The notes: generated by a model from the letters alone, not told the origin. A DNA stretch of 41,849 bases from Alphaproteobacteria bacterium (GCA_016869645.1 VGDO01000022.1:1-41849), one strand, 5' to 3'; shown: positions 29,288 through 40,681, numbered from the stretch's first letter. Made by a program: numbers and translations.

Positions 29288-29304
29288 TCATACGGATCAA
29301 TCCC

Positions 29305-30509
29305 CTAACGCCTCTTCCCGGCCTTGCGGGCAGGCTTCCTGGCCGGTCGCCGGGCGACCGGCTTGCGCTTGGCCGGCCGGGCTGCTGGGCGCGCCACAGC
29401 ACGCGCAGGCCGGCGAGCGGCTGCCTTGCGGGCCGCCGGCTTCTTCGCCTTGGTCGCTTTGCGCACGGGCTTGGCCGCCTTCTTGGCCTTGGCTGGCTTG
29501 GCTTTTTTGGCCTTGACCGGCGTCGCCTTGGCTGGCTTGGCCTTGGCGCCCGCCGCGGCGGGAACGACCTGGCCCGGGCGGGCTGGGCTAGGCTTCGCCT
29601 GGCCCGGCTTGGCTTGGCCCGGCTTGATTTGGCCCGGCTTGGCTTGACCTGGCTTCACCTGGCTCGGCTGGCCCGGCTTCATGGCGTGCGCTGCGGCCGA
29701 AGGCCGCACGGGAATGCCGCTCGCGACCGGCCGGGGCGGTGCCGCCGGGAGCGGCGGGCGCGGCGGTGCCGGCGGGATGGCGGGCCGCCAGCTCGAGGTC
29801 GGCGTCGGCGGCGCCAGCACCGGCTTCGGCATCGACATGATCGGCGCCGTGCCGGCCGGCCGCTTGGCATTGATCACCGACTGGATCTGGCGCGTCACCA
29901 CGTCGATCTCGGCCATGCCGTCGACCTTGGAGAGAATTCCCTTGGCCTTGTAGTACGGCAGGATCGGCTGGGTCTGGGCGCGATAGGCGGCGAGCCGCGC
30001 CTTGACCGTCTCGGAATTGTCGTCGGCACGGCGCTTGAACTCGGTCGCGCCGCACACGTCGCAAACGCCGGTCACGCGCGGCCGCTGGAACTTGTCGTGG
30101 TAGCCGGCGCCGCAGCGCGCGCAGGAGAAGCGACCGACGATGCGTTCGACCAGCGCGGCCTCGTCGACCGCCATCTCGATGACGTGGTCGAGCTTGAGCC
30201 CCTTCTGCTTGAGCATGGCGTCGAGCGCCTCGGCCTGGCGCGTCGTGCGCGGAAAGCCGTCGAGGATGAAGCCGCGCCGGCAGTCGGGCTGATCGATGCG
30301 CTCGGAGATGATGCCGATCATGATCTCGTCGGAGACGAGCTGACCGGAATCCATGATCTCCTTGGCCCTCCGGCCGACCTCGGTGCCCGCCGCCACCGCG
30401 GCGCGCAGGATGTCCCCGGTCGACAGCTGCACGATGCCGAGCGCATCCTGCAGCCGCTTCGCCTGGGTGCCCTTGCCCGCGCCAGGCGGGCCCAACAGGA
30501 TGAGATTCA

Positions 30510-30510
<1 letters not shown>
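29305..30510 (-). CDS. adk: adenylate kinase with a long basic C-terminal extension
   Basis: This 401-aa protein starts with a complete adenylate kinase (residues 1-216), which interconverts AMP, ADP and ATP. It has the P-loop GPPGAGKGT (8-16), the AMP site LSTGDILRA, DGFPRTTRQAEAL, and a zinc-type lid with cysteines at 130, 133, 150 and 153. The final 185 residues are an unusual tail. It has a Pro-rich stretch (225-270), KPGQ(A/I/V) repeats (about 278-307) and a Lys/Ala/Pro/Arg segment like histone H1 (322-401) ending KAGKRR. The kinase alone is of normal length, so this is a fusion or extension. Its ATG overlaps the secY TGA by one base. Nucleic-acid or ribosome binding is inferred for the tail. 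Confidence 0.95.
29591..29680 (-). repeat. 15-bp tandem repeat within the adk tail
   Basis: About six imperfect copies of a 15-bp unit, GGCTTGGCTTGGCCC and variants on the plus strand, start at 29591. On the coding strand they encode successive KPGQA, KPGQI and KPGQV pentapeptides. Such a minisatellite can change copy number by slippage, so the tail length may vary between strains. Confidence 0.8.
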
Positions 30511-31850
<1,340 letters not shown>

Positions 31851-31868
31851 GGGCGAACGCCCTACCCG

Positions 31869-32609
31869 TCAGCTCTTCTTGGCGTCGCCGGCGGAAGCCG
31901 CCGGCGCCTTCGCCTGCTTGCCCCCTGCCTCGCCCTTCTTGGCCTCAGATCTCTTGCCGCTCTGTCCCTCGGCCGCCTGTTTGTCGGCCGATTTGTCGGC
32001 CTTCTTGGCCGGTGCGGCTGCTTTGTCCTTGGGAGCGGCCGCCTCCTTCTCCAGCTTCTCGACCGCCGCCTTGCGCTTGGCGAGCCGTTCCTCCATCACG
32101 CGGGCCCACTTGCCCTCGGCAGGCTTGCCATCGGCCGGCTTGTCCGCGGCCTTCGCGGTGACGGTGACGCTGCCGCCGGCCTTCTCGACCGCCGCGATCG
32201 CCGACTTGGACGCACCGGCAACGGTGATCGTGAGCTTGGCCTTGAGCTCGCCCTTGGCGAGCAGGCGGATGCCGTCATGCGCGCGCCTCGTGATGCCGGC
32301 GGCGACGATCGCCGTGGCGTCGACCGGCTTGCCGGCATCGAGCCGACCGGCATCGATGGCGCTCTGCAGGCGGCCGAGATTGACCTCCTGCCAGTGCTTG
32401 GCGAACGGCGTGTTGAAGCCGCGCTTGGGCAGGCGGCGATAGAGCGGCATCTGGCCGCCTTCGAAGCCGCCGAGCGCCACGCCGGTGCGCGCGGTCTGGC
32501 CCTTGCCGCCGCGCGCCGAGGTCTTGCCCTTGCCGGAGCCGATACCGCGGCCGAGCCGCTTGTACTTGCGCCGGGCGCCGGGGTTGTCGCGAATCTCGTT
32601 CAATCGCAT
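31869..32609 (-). CDS. rplO: 50S ribosomal protein L15 with a long Lys/Ala-rich tail
   Basis: This 246-aa protein has a normal L15 core at residues 1-152: [55 protein letters not shown] and the C-terminal [16 protein letters not shown]15 is an early-assembly large-subunit protein, usually 145-165 aa. The remaining 94 residues are a charged low-complexity tail rich in Lys, Ala, Glu and Gly that ends GDAKKS, with a short helical part ([20 protein letters not shown]). The frame and codon use run on smoothly, so this is not an annotation error. The tail may contact rRNA or nascent chains; this is inference. Confidence 0.95.
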   Translation of the reverse strand: MRLNEIRDNPGARRKYKRLGRGIGSGKGKTSARGGKGQTARTGVALGGFEGGQMPLYRRLPKRGFNTPFAKHWQEVNLGRLQSAIDAGRLDAGKPVDATAIVAAGITRRAHDGIRLLAKGELKAKLTITVAGASKSAIAAVEKAGGSVTVTAKAADKPADGKPAEGKWARVMEERLAKRKAAVEKLEKEAAAPKDKAAAPAKKADKSADKQAAEGQSGKRSEAKKGEAGGKQAKAPAASAGDAKKS

Positions 32610-32638
32610 CGCACTGATCCTTCGACTGTCCGCTTGCC

Positions 32639-32833
32639 TCAGGCCGCGTTCTCGACGCGCACCAGATGCTGGACCTTGGTAATCATGCCGCGCACGGCGG
32701 GGGTGTCTTCGAGCACGCGCGTGCGGTGCAGCTTGTTCAGGCCGAGGCCGATGAGGGTCTGGCGCTGATCGAACTTGCGCCCGATCGGGCTGCCGATCTG
32801 CGTCACCTTCAGCTTCTTCTTCGACTCGCTCAT
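32639..32833 (-). CDS. rpmD: 50S ribosomal protein L30
   Basis: This 64-aa L30 is a small large-subunit protein found in the spc operon. It contains [19 protein letters not shown] and [20 protein letters not shown], followed by [11 protein letters not shown], all typical of the bacterial short form. It lies between rpsE (38-bp gap) and rplO (29-bp gap). Confidence 0.97.
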   Translation of the reverse strand: MSESKKKLKVTQIGSPIGRKFDQRQTLIGLGLNKLHRTRVLEDTPAVRGMITKVQHLVRVENAA

Positions 32834-32871
32834 GACTGCTCAGCTCCTGGCTTGAGACTCGGCCGCGCGGC

Positions 32872-33453
32872 TCAGGCGCGCGCCTCGTCCTTGTCCTTGC
32901 CCTCGTCGCGGCGGCCGAGGATTTCGCTCACCTTCTTGCCGCGCTTCGACGCGATCAGCCGCGGCGACACCATGGCGGTGAGCGCGCGGAAGGTCGCCTT
33001 GATCATGTTGTGCGGGTTCGACGTGCCGACCGACTTGGCGACGACGTCCTGCACGCCCAGGGATTCGAAGATCGCGCGCATCGGGCCGCCGGCGATGATG
33101 CCGGTGCCGGGCTTCGCCGCGCGCAGCACGACGCGACCCGATCCGTAGTGGCCGATGATGTCGTGATGCAGCGTGCGGCCCTCGCGCAGCGGCACGCGCA
33201 CCATGGCGCGGCGCGCCTGCTCGGTCGCCTTGCGGATCGCCTCAGGCACCTCGCGCGCCTTGCCGGCGCCGTGGCCGACGCGGCCCTTGCCGTCGCCGAC
33301 CACGACGATCGCGGCGAAGCCGAAGCGCCGGCCGCCCTTGACCACCTTGGCGACGCGGTTGATGCCGACCAGCTTCTCGATCAGCTCGCTTTCGTCGCGA
33401 TCGCGATCACGTTCGCGCCGCGGGCTGTCTTCCTTGCTTCCCATGCGGGCCAT
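32872..33453 (-). CDS. rpsE: 30S ribosomal protein S5
   Basis: This 193-aa S5 takes part in decoding accuracy and has helicase-like contacts with mRNA. It has the double-stranded RNA-binding-like fold with [20 protein letters not shown] and the second domain with [19 protein letters not shown], then [18 protein letters not shown] charged N-terminal segment, [15 protein letters not shown], precedes the core. The ATG at 33453 has AAGG ten bases upstream; an ATG three codons later is possible. It follows rplR by 15 bp. Confidence 0.97.
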   Translation of the reverse strand: MARMGSKEDSPRRERDRDRDESELIEKLVGINRVAKVVKGGRRFGFAAIVVVGDGKGRVGHGAGKAREVPEAIRKATEQARRAMVRVPLREGRTLHHDIIGHYGSGRVVLRAAKPGTGIIAGGPMRAIFESLGVQDVVAKSVGTSNPHNMIKATFRALTAMVSPRLIASKRGKKVSEILGRRDEGKDKDEARA

Positions 33454-33468
33454 GTGCAGTGCGCCTTT

Positions 33469-33831
33469 CTAGAACGACAGGCCGCCTTCGCGGGCGGCGT
33501 CGGCCAGGGCCTTGACCCGGCCATGGAACAGGTAGCCGCCGCGATCGAACACGACGGACTTGATGCCTGCCGCCGCCGCGCGTTCGGCAAGCAGCTTGCC
33601 GACGGCCTTGGCCGCCGCGACGTTGCCGCCGGACTTGAGCCCCTCGCGCAGGGTCTTCTCGAGCGAGGAGGCGGCGGCCAGCGTCACGCCCTTCAGATCG
33701 TCGATGATCTGGGCGTGGATGTTCTGGTGCGAGCGGAACACGGACAGGCGCGGACGCCCGCCCGACTTGCGGCGCAGCCGCGCGCGCACGCGCTGCTGGC
33801 GACGTTCGAAGAGATCTTTGGCGCTCGACAT
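33469..33831 (-). CDS. rplR: 50S ribosomal protein L18
   Basis: This 120-aa L18 binds 5S rRNA together with L5 and L25. Typical elements are [39 protein letters not shown] and the C-terminal [20 protein letters not shown] followed by AREGGLSF. It lies between rplF (10-bp gap) and rpsE. Confidence 0.98.
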   Translation of the reverse strand: MSSAKDLFERRQQRVRARLRRKSGGRPRLSVFRSHQNIHAQIIDDLKGVTLAAASSLEKTLREGLKSGGNVAAAKAVGKLLAERAAAAGIKSVVFDRGGYLFHGRVKALADAAREGGLSF

Positions 33832-33841
33832 GGCGATCGTC

Positions 33842-34375
33842 CTACTTCTTCTTGCCTTCTTTGCGCAGGATGTGCTCGGTCACGTACTTGATGCCCTTGC
33901 CCTTGTAGGGCTCGGGCGGGCGAACCGCGCGGATTTCGGCCGCGACCTGGCCGACCAGGCGCCGGTCGGGGCCGCTGACGGCGATCGAGGTCGGCTTCTC
34001 GCACACGATGTTGATGCCGTCCGGGATCGGGTAATTCACGTCGTGGCTGTAGCCCATCTGCATGATCAGGGTCTTGCCCTGGACCTGGGCGCGATAGCCG
34101 ACACCGTTGATCTCGAGCGCCTTGGCGTAACCCTGAGACACGCCCTGCACCATGTTCTTGATCAGGGCGCGCGAGGTGCCCCAGTTCATGCGGGCCCGCT
34201 TGGTTTCAGCGCGCGGCGTGACCACGACCCTGCCGTCCTTCATTTCCACGGCGACGTCGCCGGCGACGGTCATGCTCAGCTCGCCCTGCTTGCCCTTGGC
34301 CTTGACGACCTGGCCGGCGACCTGAACCTGCACGCCCGCGGGCACCTCGACCGGGTTCTTGCCGATGCGCGACAT
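33842..34375 (-). CDS. rplF: 50S ribosomal protein L6
   Basis: This 177-aa L6 sits near the factor-binding site of the large subunit. It begins [20 protein letters not shown] and has the two repeated L6 domains, the second ending in [19 protein letters not shown] and the basic tail RKEGKKK. The length is standard. It follows rpsH after 57 bp and precedes rplR by 10 bp. Confidence 0.98.
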   Translation of the reverse strand: MSRIGKNPVEVPAGVQVQVAGQVVKAKGKQGELSMTVAGDVAVEMKDGRVVVTPRAETKRARMNWGTSRALIKNMVQGVSQGYAKALEINGVGYRAQVQGKTLIMQMGYSHDVNYPIPDGINIVCEKPTSIAVSGPDRRLVGQVAAEIRAVRPPEPYKGKGIKYVTEHILRKEGKKK

Positions 34376-34432
34376 AAGCGTTCTCCTAGTGCCGTTCCCA
34401 GTTCCGCTGATTCCAGTGCTTCGGGGAAGGCA

Positions 34433-34831
34433 CTAGAACACGCGGCAGAGGACTTCGCCGCCGACGTTCTGCGCGCGCGCCTCCTTGTCCGAGAGCACGC
34501 CGCGCGGCGTCGACAGGATCGAGATGCCCAGTCCGTTGTAGACGCGGCCGAGGTCGGACACGCGCGAGTAGACGCGGCGGCCCGGCGTCGAGATGCGCTC
34601 GAGCTCGCGGATTACCGGCTCGCCGTCGTTGTACTTCAGCTCGATCGTCAGCTGATTGATGCCGGGGCTCACCTGAGCCTGGCTGTAGCCGCGGATGTAT
34701 CCTTCGCGCTTCAAGACCTCGAGCACGTTGCTGCGCAGGCGGGACGCCGGCGCCGACACCAAGGACTTGCGCGCGCGCTGACCGTTCCTGATTCTGGTCA
34801 GCATATCCCCGAGGGGATCGGTCATCGCCAT
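34433..34831 (-). CDS. rpsH: 30S ribosomal protein S8
   Basis: This 132-aa S8 binds the central domain of 16S rRNA and, in E. coli, represses the spc operon by binding its mRNA near rplE. It begins [20 protein letters not shown] and ends [20 protein letters not shown] with VLCRVF. The ATG at 34831 has GGAGG nine bases upstream; the open frame to 34963 overlaps rpsN and is not used. The spacing to rpsN is 14 bp. Confidence 0.98.
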   Translation of the reverse strand: MAMTDPLGDMLTRIRNGQRARKSLVSAPASRLRSNVLEVLKREGYIRGYSQAQVSPGINQLTIELKYNDGEPVIRELERISTPGRRVYSRVSDLGRVYNGLGISILSTPRGVLSDKEARAQNVGGEVLCRVF

Positions 34832-34845
34832 GTTGATGGCCCTCC

Positions 34846-35151
34846 TTACCAGCTCGACTTGACCATACCGGGGATCTGCCCGGTCGAGGCCAGCTCGCGC
34901 AATGCGATGCGCGAAAGCTTGAACTTGCGGTAGAACGCGCGCGAACGGCCTGACAGCGCGCAACGGTTGCGCAGGCGCACCTTCGACGAGTTGCGCGGCA
35001 GTTCGGCCAGCTTCATGCGCGCGGCAAACCGCTCTTCCGGCGGCAGCTTCTGATCCTTGGCCATCGCCTTGAGCTTGGCGCGTTTGGCAGCGTACTGCTT
35101 GACCATCTTCGCGCGCTTGCCGTTCCGGTTGATCTGGCTGAGTTTCGCCAT
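34846..35151 (-). CDS. rpsN: 30S ribosomal protein S14
   Basis: This 101-aa S14 is of the long, zinc-free type, without the CxxC pairs of the short form. Recognisable parts are [40 protein letters not shown] and [20 protein letters not shown]. The ATG at 35151 gives the standard length; the frame upstream overlaps rplE. It follows rplE by 16 bp. Confidence 0.98.
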   Translation of the reverse strand: MAKLSQINRNGKRAKMVKQYAAKRAKLKAMAKDQKLPPEERFAARMKLAELPRNSSKVRLRNRCALSGRSRAFYRKFKLSRIALRELASTGQIPGMVKSSW

Positions 35152-35167
35152 GATTCGTGCTCCGCCT

Positions 35168-35710
35168 TCAGTTCGCGAACGGCATCTCGAAGCCCTTGAG
35201 AAGCGCCTTGGCTTCCGCATCGGTCTTCGCCGTCGTCACGATGATGATGTCCATGCCCCGGATCTCGTCGACTTTGTCGTAGTCGATCTCGGGGAACACA
35301 ATCTGCTCCTTGATGCCGAGCGCGTAGTTGCCGCGGCCGTCGAACGACTTGGCCGACACGCCGCGGAAGTCGCGCACGCGCGGCAGAGCGATGGTGATCA
35401 GCCGGTCGAGGAACTCGTACATGCGCTGCCGGCGCAGCGTCACCTTGCAGCCGATGTTCAGGCCCTTGCGCAGCTTGTAGGTCGAGATCGCCTTCTTGGA
35501 CTTGATCACCAGAGGCTTCTGGCCGCTGATCGCGGTCAGATTGTCGACCGCATGCTGGATCTTCTTGGCGTCGTTGACCGCCTCGCCCACGCCCATGTTG
35601 ATCACGATCTTCTCGAGCCGCGGCACCTTGAGGGAGTTGCCGTAGTTGAACTCCTTCATCAGGTTCGGCTTGACCACCTTCGCGTAGTGTTCTTGCAGCC
35701 TGGTTGCCAT
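35168..35710 (-). CDS. rplE: 50S ribosomal protein L5
   Basis: This 180-aa L5 binds 5S rRNA and contacts the P-site tRNA elbow. Conserved segments are [40 protein letters not shown] and [20 protein letters not shown], ending [17 protein letters not shown]. It follows rplX by 16 bp. Confidence 0.98.
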   Translation of the reverse strand: MATRLQEHYAKVVKPNLMKEFNYGNSLKVPRLEKIVINMGVGEAVNDAKKIQHAVDNLTAISGQKPLVIKSKKAISTYKLRKGLNIGCKVTLRRQRMYEFLDRLITIALPRVRDFRGVSAKSFDGRGNYALGIKEQIVFPEIDYDKVDEIRGMDIIIVTTAKTDAEAKALLKGFEMPFAN

Positions 35711-35726
35711 GGCGCTTCACCCAGTC

Positions 35727-36047
35727 CTAGAGGTCGATCGCCTCGCCCGACCGGCGGGCGATGCGCACCTTGCGCCCGTCCGTGACCTTGTAGCCGACGC
35801 GGGTCGGCTTCTTGGTCTTCGGATCGATCAGCGCGACGTTGGAAATGTGGATCGGCGCCTCCTTGTCGACGATGCCGCCGGCGTTGCCGCCGCTCGGCCG
35901 CGTGTGGCGCTTGACCATGTTGATACCCTGGACGAGCACGCGGCGCTCCTCGCGGATCACGCGCAGCACCTCGCCGCTCCGGCCGCGGTCGCGGCCGGTG
36001 ATCACGACCACCTGGTCGCCCTTGCGGACTTTGAACTTCTCGGCCAT
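35727..36047 (-). CDS. rplX: 50S ribosomal protein L24
   Basis: This 106-aa L24 is an assembly-initiator protein near the exit tunnel. It has the KOW motif in [20 protein letters not shown] and the conserved [20 protein letters not shown]. The ATG overlaps the rplN stop by one base (TGATG); the open frame reaching 36356 is a shadow of rplN. Confidence 0.98.
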   Translation of the reverse strand: MAEKFKVRKGDQVVVITGRDRGRSGEVLRVIREERRVLVQGINMVKRHTRPSGGNAGGIVDKEAPIHISNVALIDPKTKKPTRVGYKVTDGRKVRIARRSGEAIDL

Positions 36048-36415
36048 CACAGCACCTCTGGCGCCAGCGAGATGATCTTCATGAACTGCTTGGCGCGCAG
36101 TTCGCGGGTGACCGGCCCGAAGATGCGGGTGCCGATCGGCTCGCCCTGGGGATTGATCAGCACGGCGGCGTTGCGATCGAAGCGGATCGCGCTGCCGTCC
36201 GGCCGGCGGATCTCCTTCTTCGTGCGCACGATGACCGCCTTGTGCACGTCGCCCTTCTTGACGCGCCCGCGCGGGATGGCGTCCTTGATCGAGACGACGA
36301 TGACGTCGCCGACGGTCGCGGTCTTGCGCTTCGAGCCGCCCAGCACCTTGATGCATTCGACTCGACGGGCGCCGGAGTTGTCGGCGACGTCGAGATTGGT
36401 CGTCATCTGGATCAT
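36047..36415 (-). CDS. rplN: 50S ribosomal protein L14
   Basis: This 122-aa L14 forms inter-subunit bridge B8 and contacts the L19 region. It begins [20 protein letters not shown] and contains [20 protein letters not shown] and [20 protein letters not shown]. The length is exactly that of the family. It lies 38 bp after rpsQ and overlaps rplX by one base. Confidence 0.98.
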   Translation of the reverse strand: MIQMTTNLDVADNSGARRVECIKVLGGSKRKTATVGDVIVVSIKDAIPRGRVKKGDVHKAVIVRTKKEIRRPDGSAIRFDRNAAVLINPQGEPIGTRIFGPVTRELRAKQFMKIISLAPEVL

Positions 36416-36453
36416 GACACGTTCCTAAATTCAGCCCCGCACGTCTCGACCCG

Positions 36454-36717
36454 TCAGCCCTGGGCAGCCGCCGCGGGCTTGGCGTCGTCGTCGCCGATCA
36501 CTTCCCAGCGCTTGCGCTTCGACAGCGGCCGGCACTCGCGGATACGAACCAGATCGCCGACCTTGTAGGCGTTCTTCTCGTCGTGCGCGGCGTACTTCTT
36601 CGAGCGGGTGATGAACTTCTTGTATTCCGGGTGCATGAAGCGCCGCTCGACGATGACCGTGATGGTCTTGTCGCACTTGTCGCTCACCACACGGCCTTGC
36701 AGAACTCGCCTGGGCAT
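36454..36717 (-). CDS. rpsQ: 30S ribosomal protein S17
   Basis: This 87-aa S17 is a primary 16S rRNA-binding protein. It shows [40 protein letters not shown] and [20 protein letters not shown]. The short Ala-rich C-terminus ([12 protein letters not shown]) is the variable part. It lies 25 bp after rpmC. Confidence 0.98.
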   Translation of the reverse strand: MPRRVLQGRVVSDKCDKTITVIVERRFMHPEYKKFITRSKKYAAHDEKNAYKVGDLVRIRECRPLSKRKRWEVIGDDDAKPAAAAQG

Positions 36718-36742
36718 GTCGTTTACTCCCGATCCTGATCCG

Positions 36743-36934
36743 TCACGCGCTGGCCTTCTGGCCGAGCACGGTGCGGATGCGCGCCATCTCGCGCCGCACG
36801 GTGCGGACGCGCGCGGTGTTCTCCAACTGGCCGCTTGCCGACTGGAAGCGCAGGTTGAACTGCTCCTTCTTGAGATCGGCGAGCTGGCTCTTGAGCTCGT
36901 CCGGCGTCTTCAGCCGAAGATCCTTGGCCTTCAT
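36743..36934 (-). CDS. rpmC: 50S ribosomal protein L29
   Basis: This 63-aa L29 is a small two-helix protein at the tunnel exit, part of the docking site for trigger factor and SRP. It contains [20 protein letters not shown] and [20 protein letters not shown]. It begins 4 bp after rplP and is followed by rpsQ, the usual order. Confidence 0.98.
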   Translation of the reverse strand: MKAKDLRLKTPDELKSQLADLKKEQFNLRFQSASGQLENTARVRTVRREMARIRTVLGQKASA

Positions 36935-36938
36935 GGTG

Positions 36939-37358
36939 CTAGACCTCCTCGGCGACCCGCGCGACGACGCGCGTGATGACCGGCAGCTTGGCGGCGGCGA
37001 GCGCGAATGCCTCGTGCGCCACCGTCTTGGTGATGCCGTCGACCTCGAACATGATGCGGCCGGGCTTGATCCGGCAGACCCAGAACTCGGGCGTGCCCTT
37101 GCCCGAACCCATGCGCACCTCGGCCGGTTTGGTCGACACCGGCACGTCGGGGAAGACGCGGATCCAGATGCGGCCGACGCGCTTCATGTGGCGCGTGATG
37201 GCGCGCCGTGCCGCCTCGATCTGGCGCGCGGTGATGCGGCCGGGCTCGACCGCCTTGAGGCCGAAGGATCCGTAATTCAGGGTGAAGCCAGCCTTGGCCT
37301 TGCCGTGAATCCGGCCCTTGTGGGCCTTGCGGTACTTGGTTCGCATCGGACTCATCAT
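36939..37358 (-). CDS. rplP: 50S ribosomal protein L16
   Basis: This 139-aa L16 helps organise the A-site and peptidyl-transferase region. It starts [20 protein letters not shown], matching the family MLSPKRTK opening, which supports the ATG at 37358. It contains IDPVSTKPA-like [20 protein letters not shown] and the [20 protein letters not shown] segment. It follows rpsC after 55 bp and precedes rpmC by 4 bp. Confidence 0.98.
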   Translation of the reverse strand: MMSPMRTKYRKAHKGRIHGKAKAGFTLNYGSFGLKAVEPGRITARQIEAARRAITRHMKRVGRIWIRVFPDVPVSTKPAEVRMGSGKGTPEFWVCRIKPGRIMFEVDGITKTVAHEAFALAAAKLPVITRVVARVAEEV

Positions 37359-37413
37359 GGCGCGTCACCCGTGCTCGCTAACTGTTTCCGACTCGACGTG
37401 ATCGACTGCTTGC

Positions 37414-38154
37414 TCAATCGGCTCGCTCAACCCGGGGCTCGCGACGCTCGCGCTCGCCGTGGTGGCCGGGCCGGCCGCCGTGCGACGGCTGCTGCTCGGC
37501 CGCGCGCTTGTCCTGGGCCATCGGGTCGTGGGCGAGGATCTCGCCCTTGAACACCCAGACCTTGACGCCGCAGGTGCCGTAGGTCGTCTTCGCGGTGGCG
37601 ACGCCGAAATCGACGTCGGCGCGCAGCGTGTGCAACGGCACGCGGCCCTCGCGGTACCACTCCATGCGGGCGATTTCCGCGCCGCCGAGCCGGCCCGAGC
37701 AGTTGATGCGGATGCCCTGGGCGCCGAGCCGCATGGCCGACTGGACCGCGCGCTTCATGGCGCGGCGGAAGGCGACGCGCCGCTCGAGCTGCTGGGAGAT
37801 GCCCTCGGCGACCAGCTTGGCGTCGATCTCCGGCTTGCGGATCTCGACGATGTTGAGGTGAACTTCGCCGCCCGTCATCTTGGCCAGCTCGGCGCGCAGC
37901 TTATCGATGTCGGCGCCCTTCTTGCCGATGACGACGCCGGGCCGCGCGGTGTGGATGGTCACGCGCGCCTTCTTGGCCGGGCGCTCGATGACGATCCGGC
38001 TGACGCCCGCCTGGGTCAGCTTGTCGTGCAGGAACTTGCGCAGCCGCAGATCCTCGTGCAGCAGGTTCGCGTAGTCCTTGTTGGCGAACCAGCGCGAGTC
38101 CCAGGTGCGGTTGATGCCAACGCGCAACCCGATCGGATTGATCTTCTGACCCAT
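37414..38154 (-). CDS. rpsC: 30S ribosomal protein S3
   Basis: This 246-aa S3 forms part of the mRNA entry tunnel. It has the opening [20 protein letters not shown], the KH domain with [19 protein letters not shown], and the C-terminal domain with [20 protein letters not shown]. After the conserved end ([13 protein letters not shown]) comes a 33-residue polar tail rich in His, Arg and Gly, longer than in E. coli. Its ATG overlaps the rplV stop by one base (TAATG). Confidence 0.98.
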   Translation of the reverse strand: MGQKINPIGLRVGINRTWDSRWFANKDYANLLHEDLRLRKFLHDKLTQAGVSRIVIERPAKKARVTIHTARPGVVIGKKGADIDKLRAELAKMTGGEVHLNIVEIRKPEIDAKLVAEGISQQLERRVAFRRAMKRAVQSAMRLGAQGIRINCSGRLGGAEIARMEWYREGRVPLHTLRADVDFGVATAKTTYGTCGVKVWVFKGEILAHDPMAQDKRAAEQQPSHGGRPGHHGERERREPRVERAD

Positions 38155-38573
38155 TAGGCCGTCTCCTTCGCTTCGTCGGCTACCTTGGCCTTGGCCGCCT
38201 TTTCCTGGCGCTCGCCGACGATGATGGTCAGGTGGGAAAACGGCTTGATCACGCGCGCCGCACGACCGCGGCCGCGCGCGTGGAACCGCTTCATGACGAA
38301 GCTCTTGCCGACCGAGGCCTCCTTGACGAACAGCCGGTCGACGTCGAGCTGATGGTTGTTCTCGGCGTTGGCGATTGCCGACTGCAGCACCTTCTTGACG
38401 TCCTGGGCGATGCGACGGCGCGAGAAGGTGAGCTCGGCGAGCGCGTCGCCGGCCTTGAGGCCGCGGATCAGGCCCGCGACCAGGCCGAGCTTGCGCGGGC
38501 TGACGCGGATGTTGCGCAGAATGGCGGTCGCCTCGGTCTCGGCCAGGCGCCGTGGGTGGGCTTTCTTGCTCAT
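38154..38573 (-). CDS. rplV: 50S ribosomal protein L22
   Basis: This 139-aa L22 lines the nascent-peptide exit tunnel with an extended beta hairpin. It contains [40 protein letters not shown] and the hairpin [20 protein letters not shown]. The ATG at 38573 overlaps the rpsS stop as ATGA. A Lys/Ala-rich end ([16 protein letters not shown]) extends it slightly beyond E. coli L22. Confidence 0.98.
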   Translation of the reverse strand: MSKKAHPRRLAETEATAILRNIRVSPRKLGLVAGLIRGLKAGDALAELTFSRRRIAQDVKKVLQSAIANAENNHQLDVDRLFVKEASVGKSFVMKRFHARGRGRAARVIKPFSHLTIIVGERQEKAAKAKVADEAKETA

Positions 38574-38869
38574 GGCGCGGGCGCCGCCGGCGCGCGCTTG
38601 GCCCGCTTGTCCCCGGCCGTATGGCCGTGGAAGGTGCGGGTCGGCGAGAACTCGCCCAACTTGTGGCCGACCATGTTCTCCGTCACCAGCACCGGCACGA
38701 ACTTGTGGCCGTTGTGGACGCCGAAGGTCAGGCCGACGAACTGCGGCAGAATGGTGGAGCGGCGCGACCAGGTCTTGATGACCTCGTTGCGGCCCGAAGC
38801 GCGCGTCTTCGCTGCCTTCCGCAGAAGGTAGCCGTCGACGAACGGGCCTTTCCAAACCGAGCGAGCCAC
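38570..38869 (-). CDS. rpsS: 30S ribosomal protein S19
   Basis: This 99-aa S19 is a head protein of the small subunit that pairs with S13. It has [40 protein letters not shown] and the conserved [20 protein letters not shown]. The start is GTG with GGAG seven bases upstream. It ends in a short Ala/Pro tail and overlaps rplV by 4 bp. Confidence 0.98.
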   Translation of the reverse strand: MARSVWKGPFVDGYLLRKAAKTRASGRNEVIKTWSRRSTILPQFVGLTFGVHNGHKFVPVLVTENMVGHKLGEFSPTRTFHGHTAGDKRAKRAPAAPAP

Positions 38870-38888
38870 GTCTTGCTCCTCCTCTCGA

Positions 38889-39719
38889 CTACTTGCCGCG
38901 GCGGCGACGGACGATCATGCCGTCGGTCCGCTTGTTGTTGCGCGTCTTGGTGCCCTTGGTGCCCTTGCCCCACGGCGTCACCGGATGGCGGCCGCCCGAC
39001 GTGCGGCCTTCGCCGCCGCCGTGCGGGTGATCGATCGGGTTCATGGCCACGCCGCGCACGCTCGGCCGGATGCCGCGCCAGCGATTGCGGCCGGCCTTGC
39101 CGATGTTGATGTTCTGCTGGTCAGGGTTGGACACGGCGCCGACCGTCGCCATGCCGTCGGCCGGCACGCGGCGCACCTCGCCCGAGCCCATGCGCAGCAC
39201 GACATGCGCGCCGTCACGGCCGACGATCTGCACGTAAGCGCCCGCCGCGCGCGCCATCTGGCCGCCCTTGCCGGGCTTCATCTCGACGTTGTGCACGATG
39301 GTGCCAACCGGGATGTTCTTCAGCGGCAGCGCATTGCCCGGCTTGATGTCGACGCGCTCGCCGGCGATCACCTCATCGCCCTTGGCCAGCCGCTGCGGCG
39401 CCAGGATGTAGGCCAGCTCGCCATCCTTCTTGTACTTGATGAGCGCGATGAAGGCGGTGCGGTTCGGATCGTATTCCAGGCGCTCGACCACGGCCGGCTC
39501 GTCGTGCCGCGCGCGCTTGAAGTCGACGATGCGGTAGCGCTTCTTGTGCCCGCCGCCCTTGCGGTAATCGGTGATGCGGCCGTGGTTGTTGCGCCCGCCG
39601 CTGTTGTGCTTGCCCTCGGTGAGGTTCTTGACCGGCTTGCCCTTCCACAGCTCGGAACGGTCGACCAGCACGAGCTGGCGCGTCGACGGCGTGACCGGGT
39701 TGAAATTCTTGAGTGCCAT
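38889..39719 (-). CDS. rplB: 50S ribosomal protein L2
   Basis: This 276-aa L2 is required for subunit association and peptidyl-transferase activity. It begins [20 protein letters not shown] and contains the conserved [20 protein letters not shown] and the active-region segment [20 protein letters not shown], with the usual histidine. It ends [18 protein letters not shown]. It follows rplW by 13 bp and precedes rpsS by 19 bp. Confidence 0.99.
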   Translation of the reverse strand: MALKNFNPVTPSTRQLVLVDRSELWKGKPVKNLTEGKHNSGGRNNHGRITDYRKGGGHKKRYRIVDFKRARHDEPAVVERLEYDPNRTAFIALIKYKKDGELAYILAPQRLAKGDEVIAGERVDIKPGNALPLKNIPVGTIVHNVEMKPGKGGQMARAAGAYVQIVGRDGAHVVLRMGSGEVRRVPADGMATVGAVSNPDQQNINIGKAGRNRWRGIRPSVRGVAMNPIDHPHGGGEGRTSGGRHPVTPWGKGTKGTKTRNNKRTDGMIVRRRRGK

Positions 39720-39732
39720 GGCTGCGTCCCCG

Positions 39733-40059
39733 TCAGATGCCCGTCGTGACGTCGATGGTCTGGCCCGACTCGAGCGTGACCATCGCCTTCTTGAAATCGG
39801 AGCGCTGGCCCGGCCGGCCCTTGAAGCGCTTGACCTTTCCGGCCAGCCGCACCGTGTTGACCGCGGTCACCTTGACCGAGAACAGCGTCTCGACCGCGAC
39901 CTTGATCTCGGGCTTGGACGCGTCGAGCGGCACGCGGAAGGTGACCTGATTGTGCTCGGAGCCGCGGGTCGACTTTTCCGTGATGACCGGACGACGGATG
40001 ATGTCGAGCATCCGGGCCCGGTCGATCTTGACCTGCTTGGCGTTGGTGGCGCGGGTCAT
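39733..40059 (-). CDS. rplW: 50S ribosomal protein L23
   Basis: This 108-aa L23 sits at the tunnel exit and docks trigger factor and SRP. It has [20 protein letters not shown], the [14 protein letters not shown] [20 protein letters not shown], and [20 protein letters not shown]. The ATG overlaps the rplD stop as ATGA. The first 16 residues extend beyond the E. coli protein. Confidence 0.97.
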   Translation of the reverse strand: MTRATNAKQVKIDRARMLDIIRRPVITEKSTRGSEHNQVTFRVPLDASKPEIKVAVETLFSVKVTAVNTVRLAGKVKRFKGRPGQRSDFKKAMVTLESGQTIDVTTGI

Positions 40060-40676
40060 TTCAGTCGAGCCTCCAGATGCTTGACGGCATCGCGCGTGAG
40101 CACGAGCACGTCGCGGCGCAGGATGTCGTAGACATTGGCGCCCTGCTGCGGCAGCACGTCGATGCCGGGAATGTTCTGCGCGGCACGCGCGAAATTCTGG
40201 TCGAGCTCCGGTCCGTCGATGATCAGCGCCGAGGCGAGCCCGAGCTTCTTGAGACGGCCGGCCAGCGCCTTGGTCTTGGCCTCGCCCAGCTTGGCGTCCT
40301 CGAGCACGACCAGCTTGCCGTCCTTCTGCTTGGCCGACAGCGCGGTCACGAGGCCGAGCTTGCGCACCTTCTTCGGCATGTCGTAGGCGTGGCTGCGCAC
40401 GACCGGGCCGAAGATCACCGCGCCGCCGCGGAACTGCGGCGAACGCAGGCTGCCGTGGCGCGCGCCGCCGCGGCCCTTCTGGGCGAACGGCTTCTTGGTA
40501 GTGCCGCTGATGTCGCTGATGCCCTTGGCCTTGTGCGTGCCGGCCTGGCGCTTGGCCAGCTGCCAGTGCACGACGCGCGCGAGAATGTCGCTGCGCACCG
40601 GGCGACCGAACACGGCATCGTCGAGCTCGATCTCGCCGGATGCCTTGTCGTCGAGCGTCTTTACCGAGGCTTTCAT
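40056..40676 (-). CDS. rplD: 50S ribosomal protein L4
   Basis: This 206-aa L4 reaches into the exit tunnel with a long loop and, in enterobacteria, regulates the S10 operon. It contains [20 protein letters not shown], the loop [20 protein letters not shown] and [20 protein letters not shown]. The length is standard. It starts 5 bp after rplC and overlaps rplW. Confidence 0.98.
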   Translation of the reverse strand: MKASVKTLDDKASGEIELDDAVFGRPVRSDILARVVHWQLAKRQAGTHKAKGISDISGTTKKPFAQKGRGGARHGSLRSPQFRGGAVIFGPVVRSHAYDMPKKVRKLGLVTALSAKQKDGKLVVLEDAKLGEAKTKALAGRLKKLGLASALIIDGPELDQNFARAAQNIPGIDVLPQQGANVYDILRRDVLVLTRDAVKHLEARLK

Positions 40677-40681
40677 CGCCG

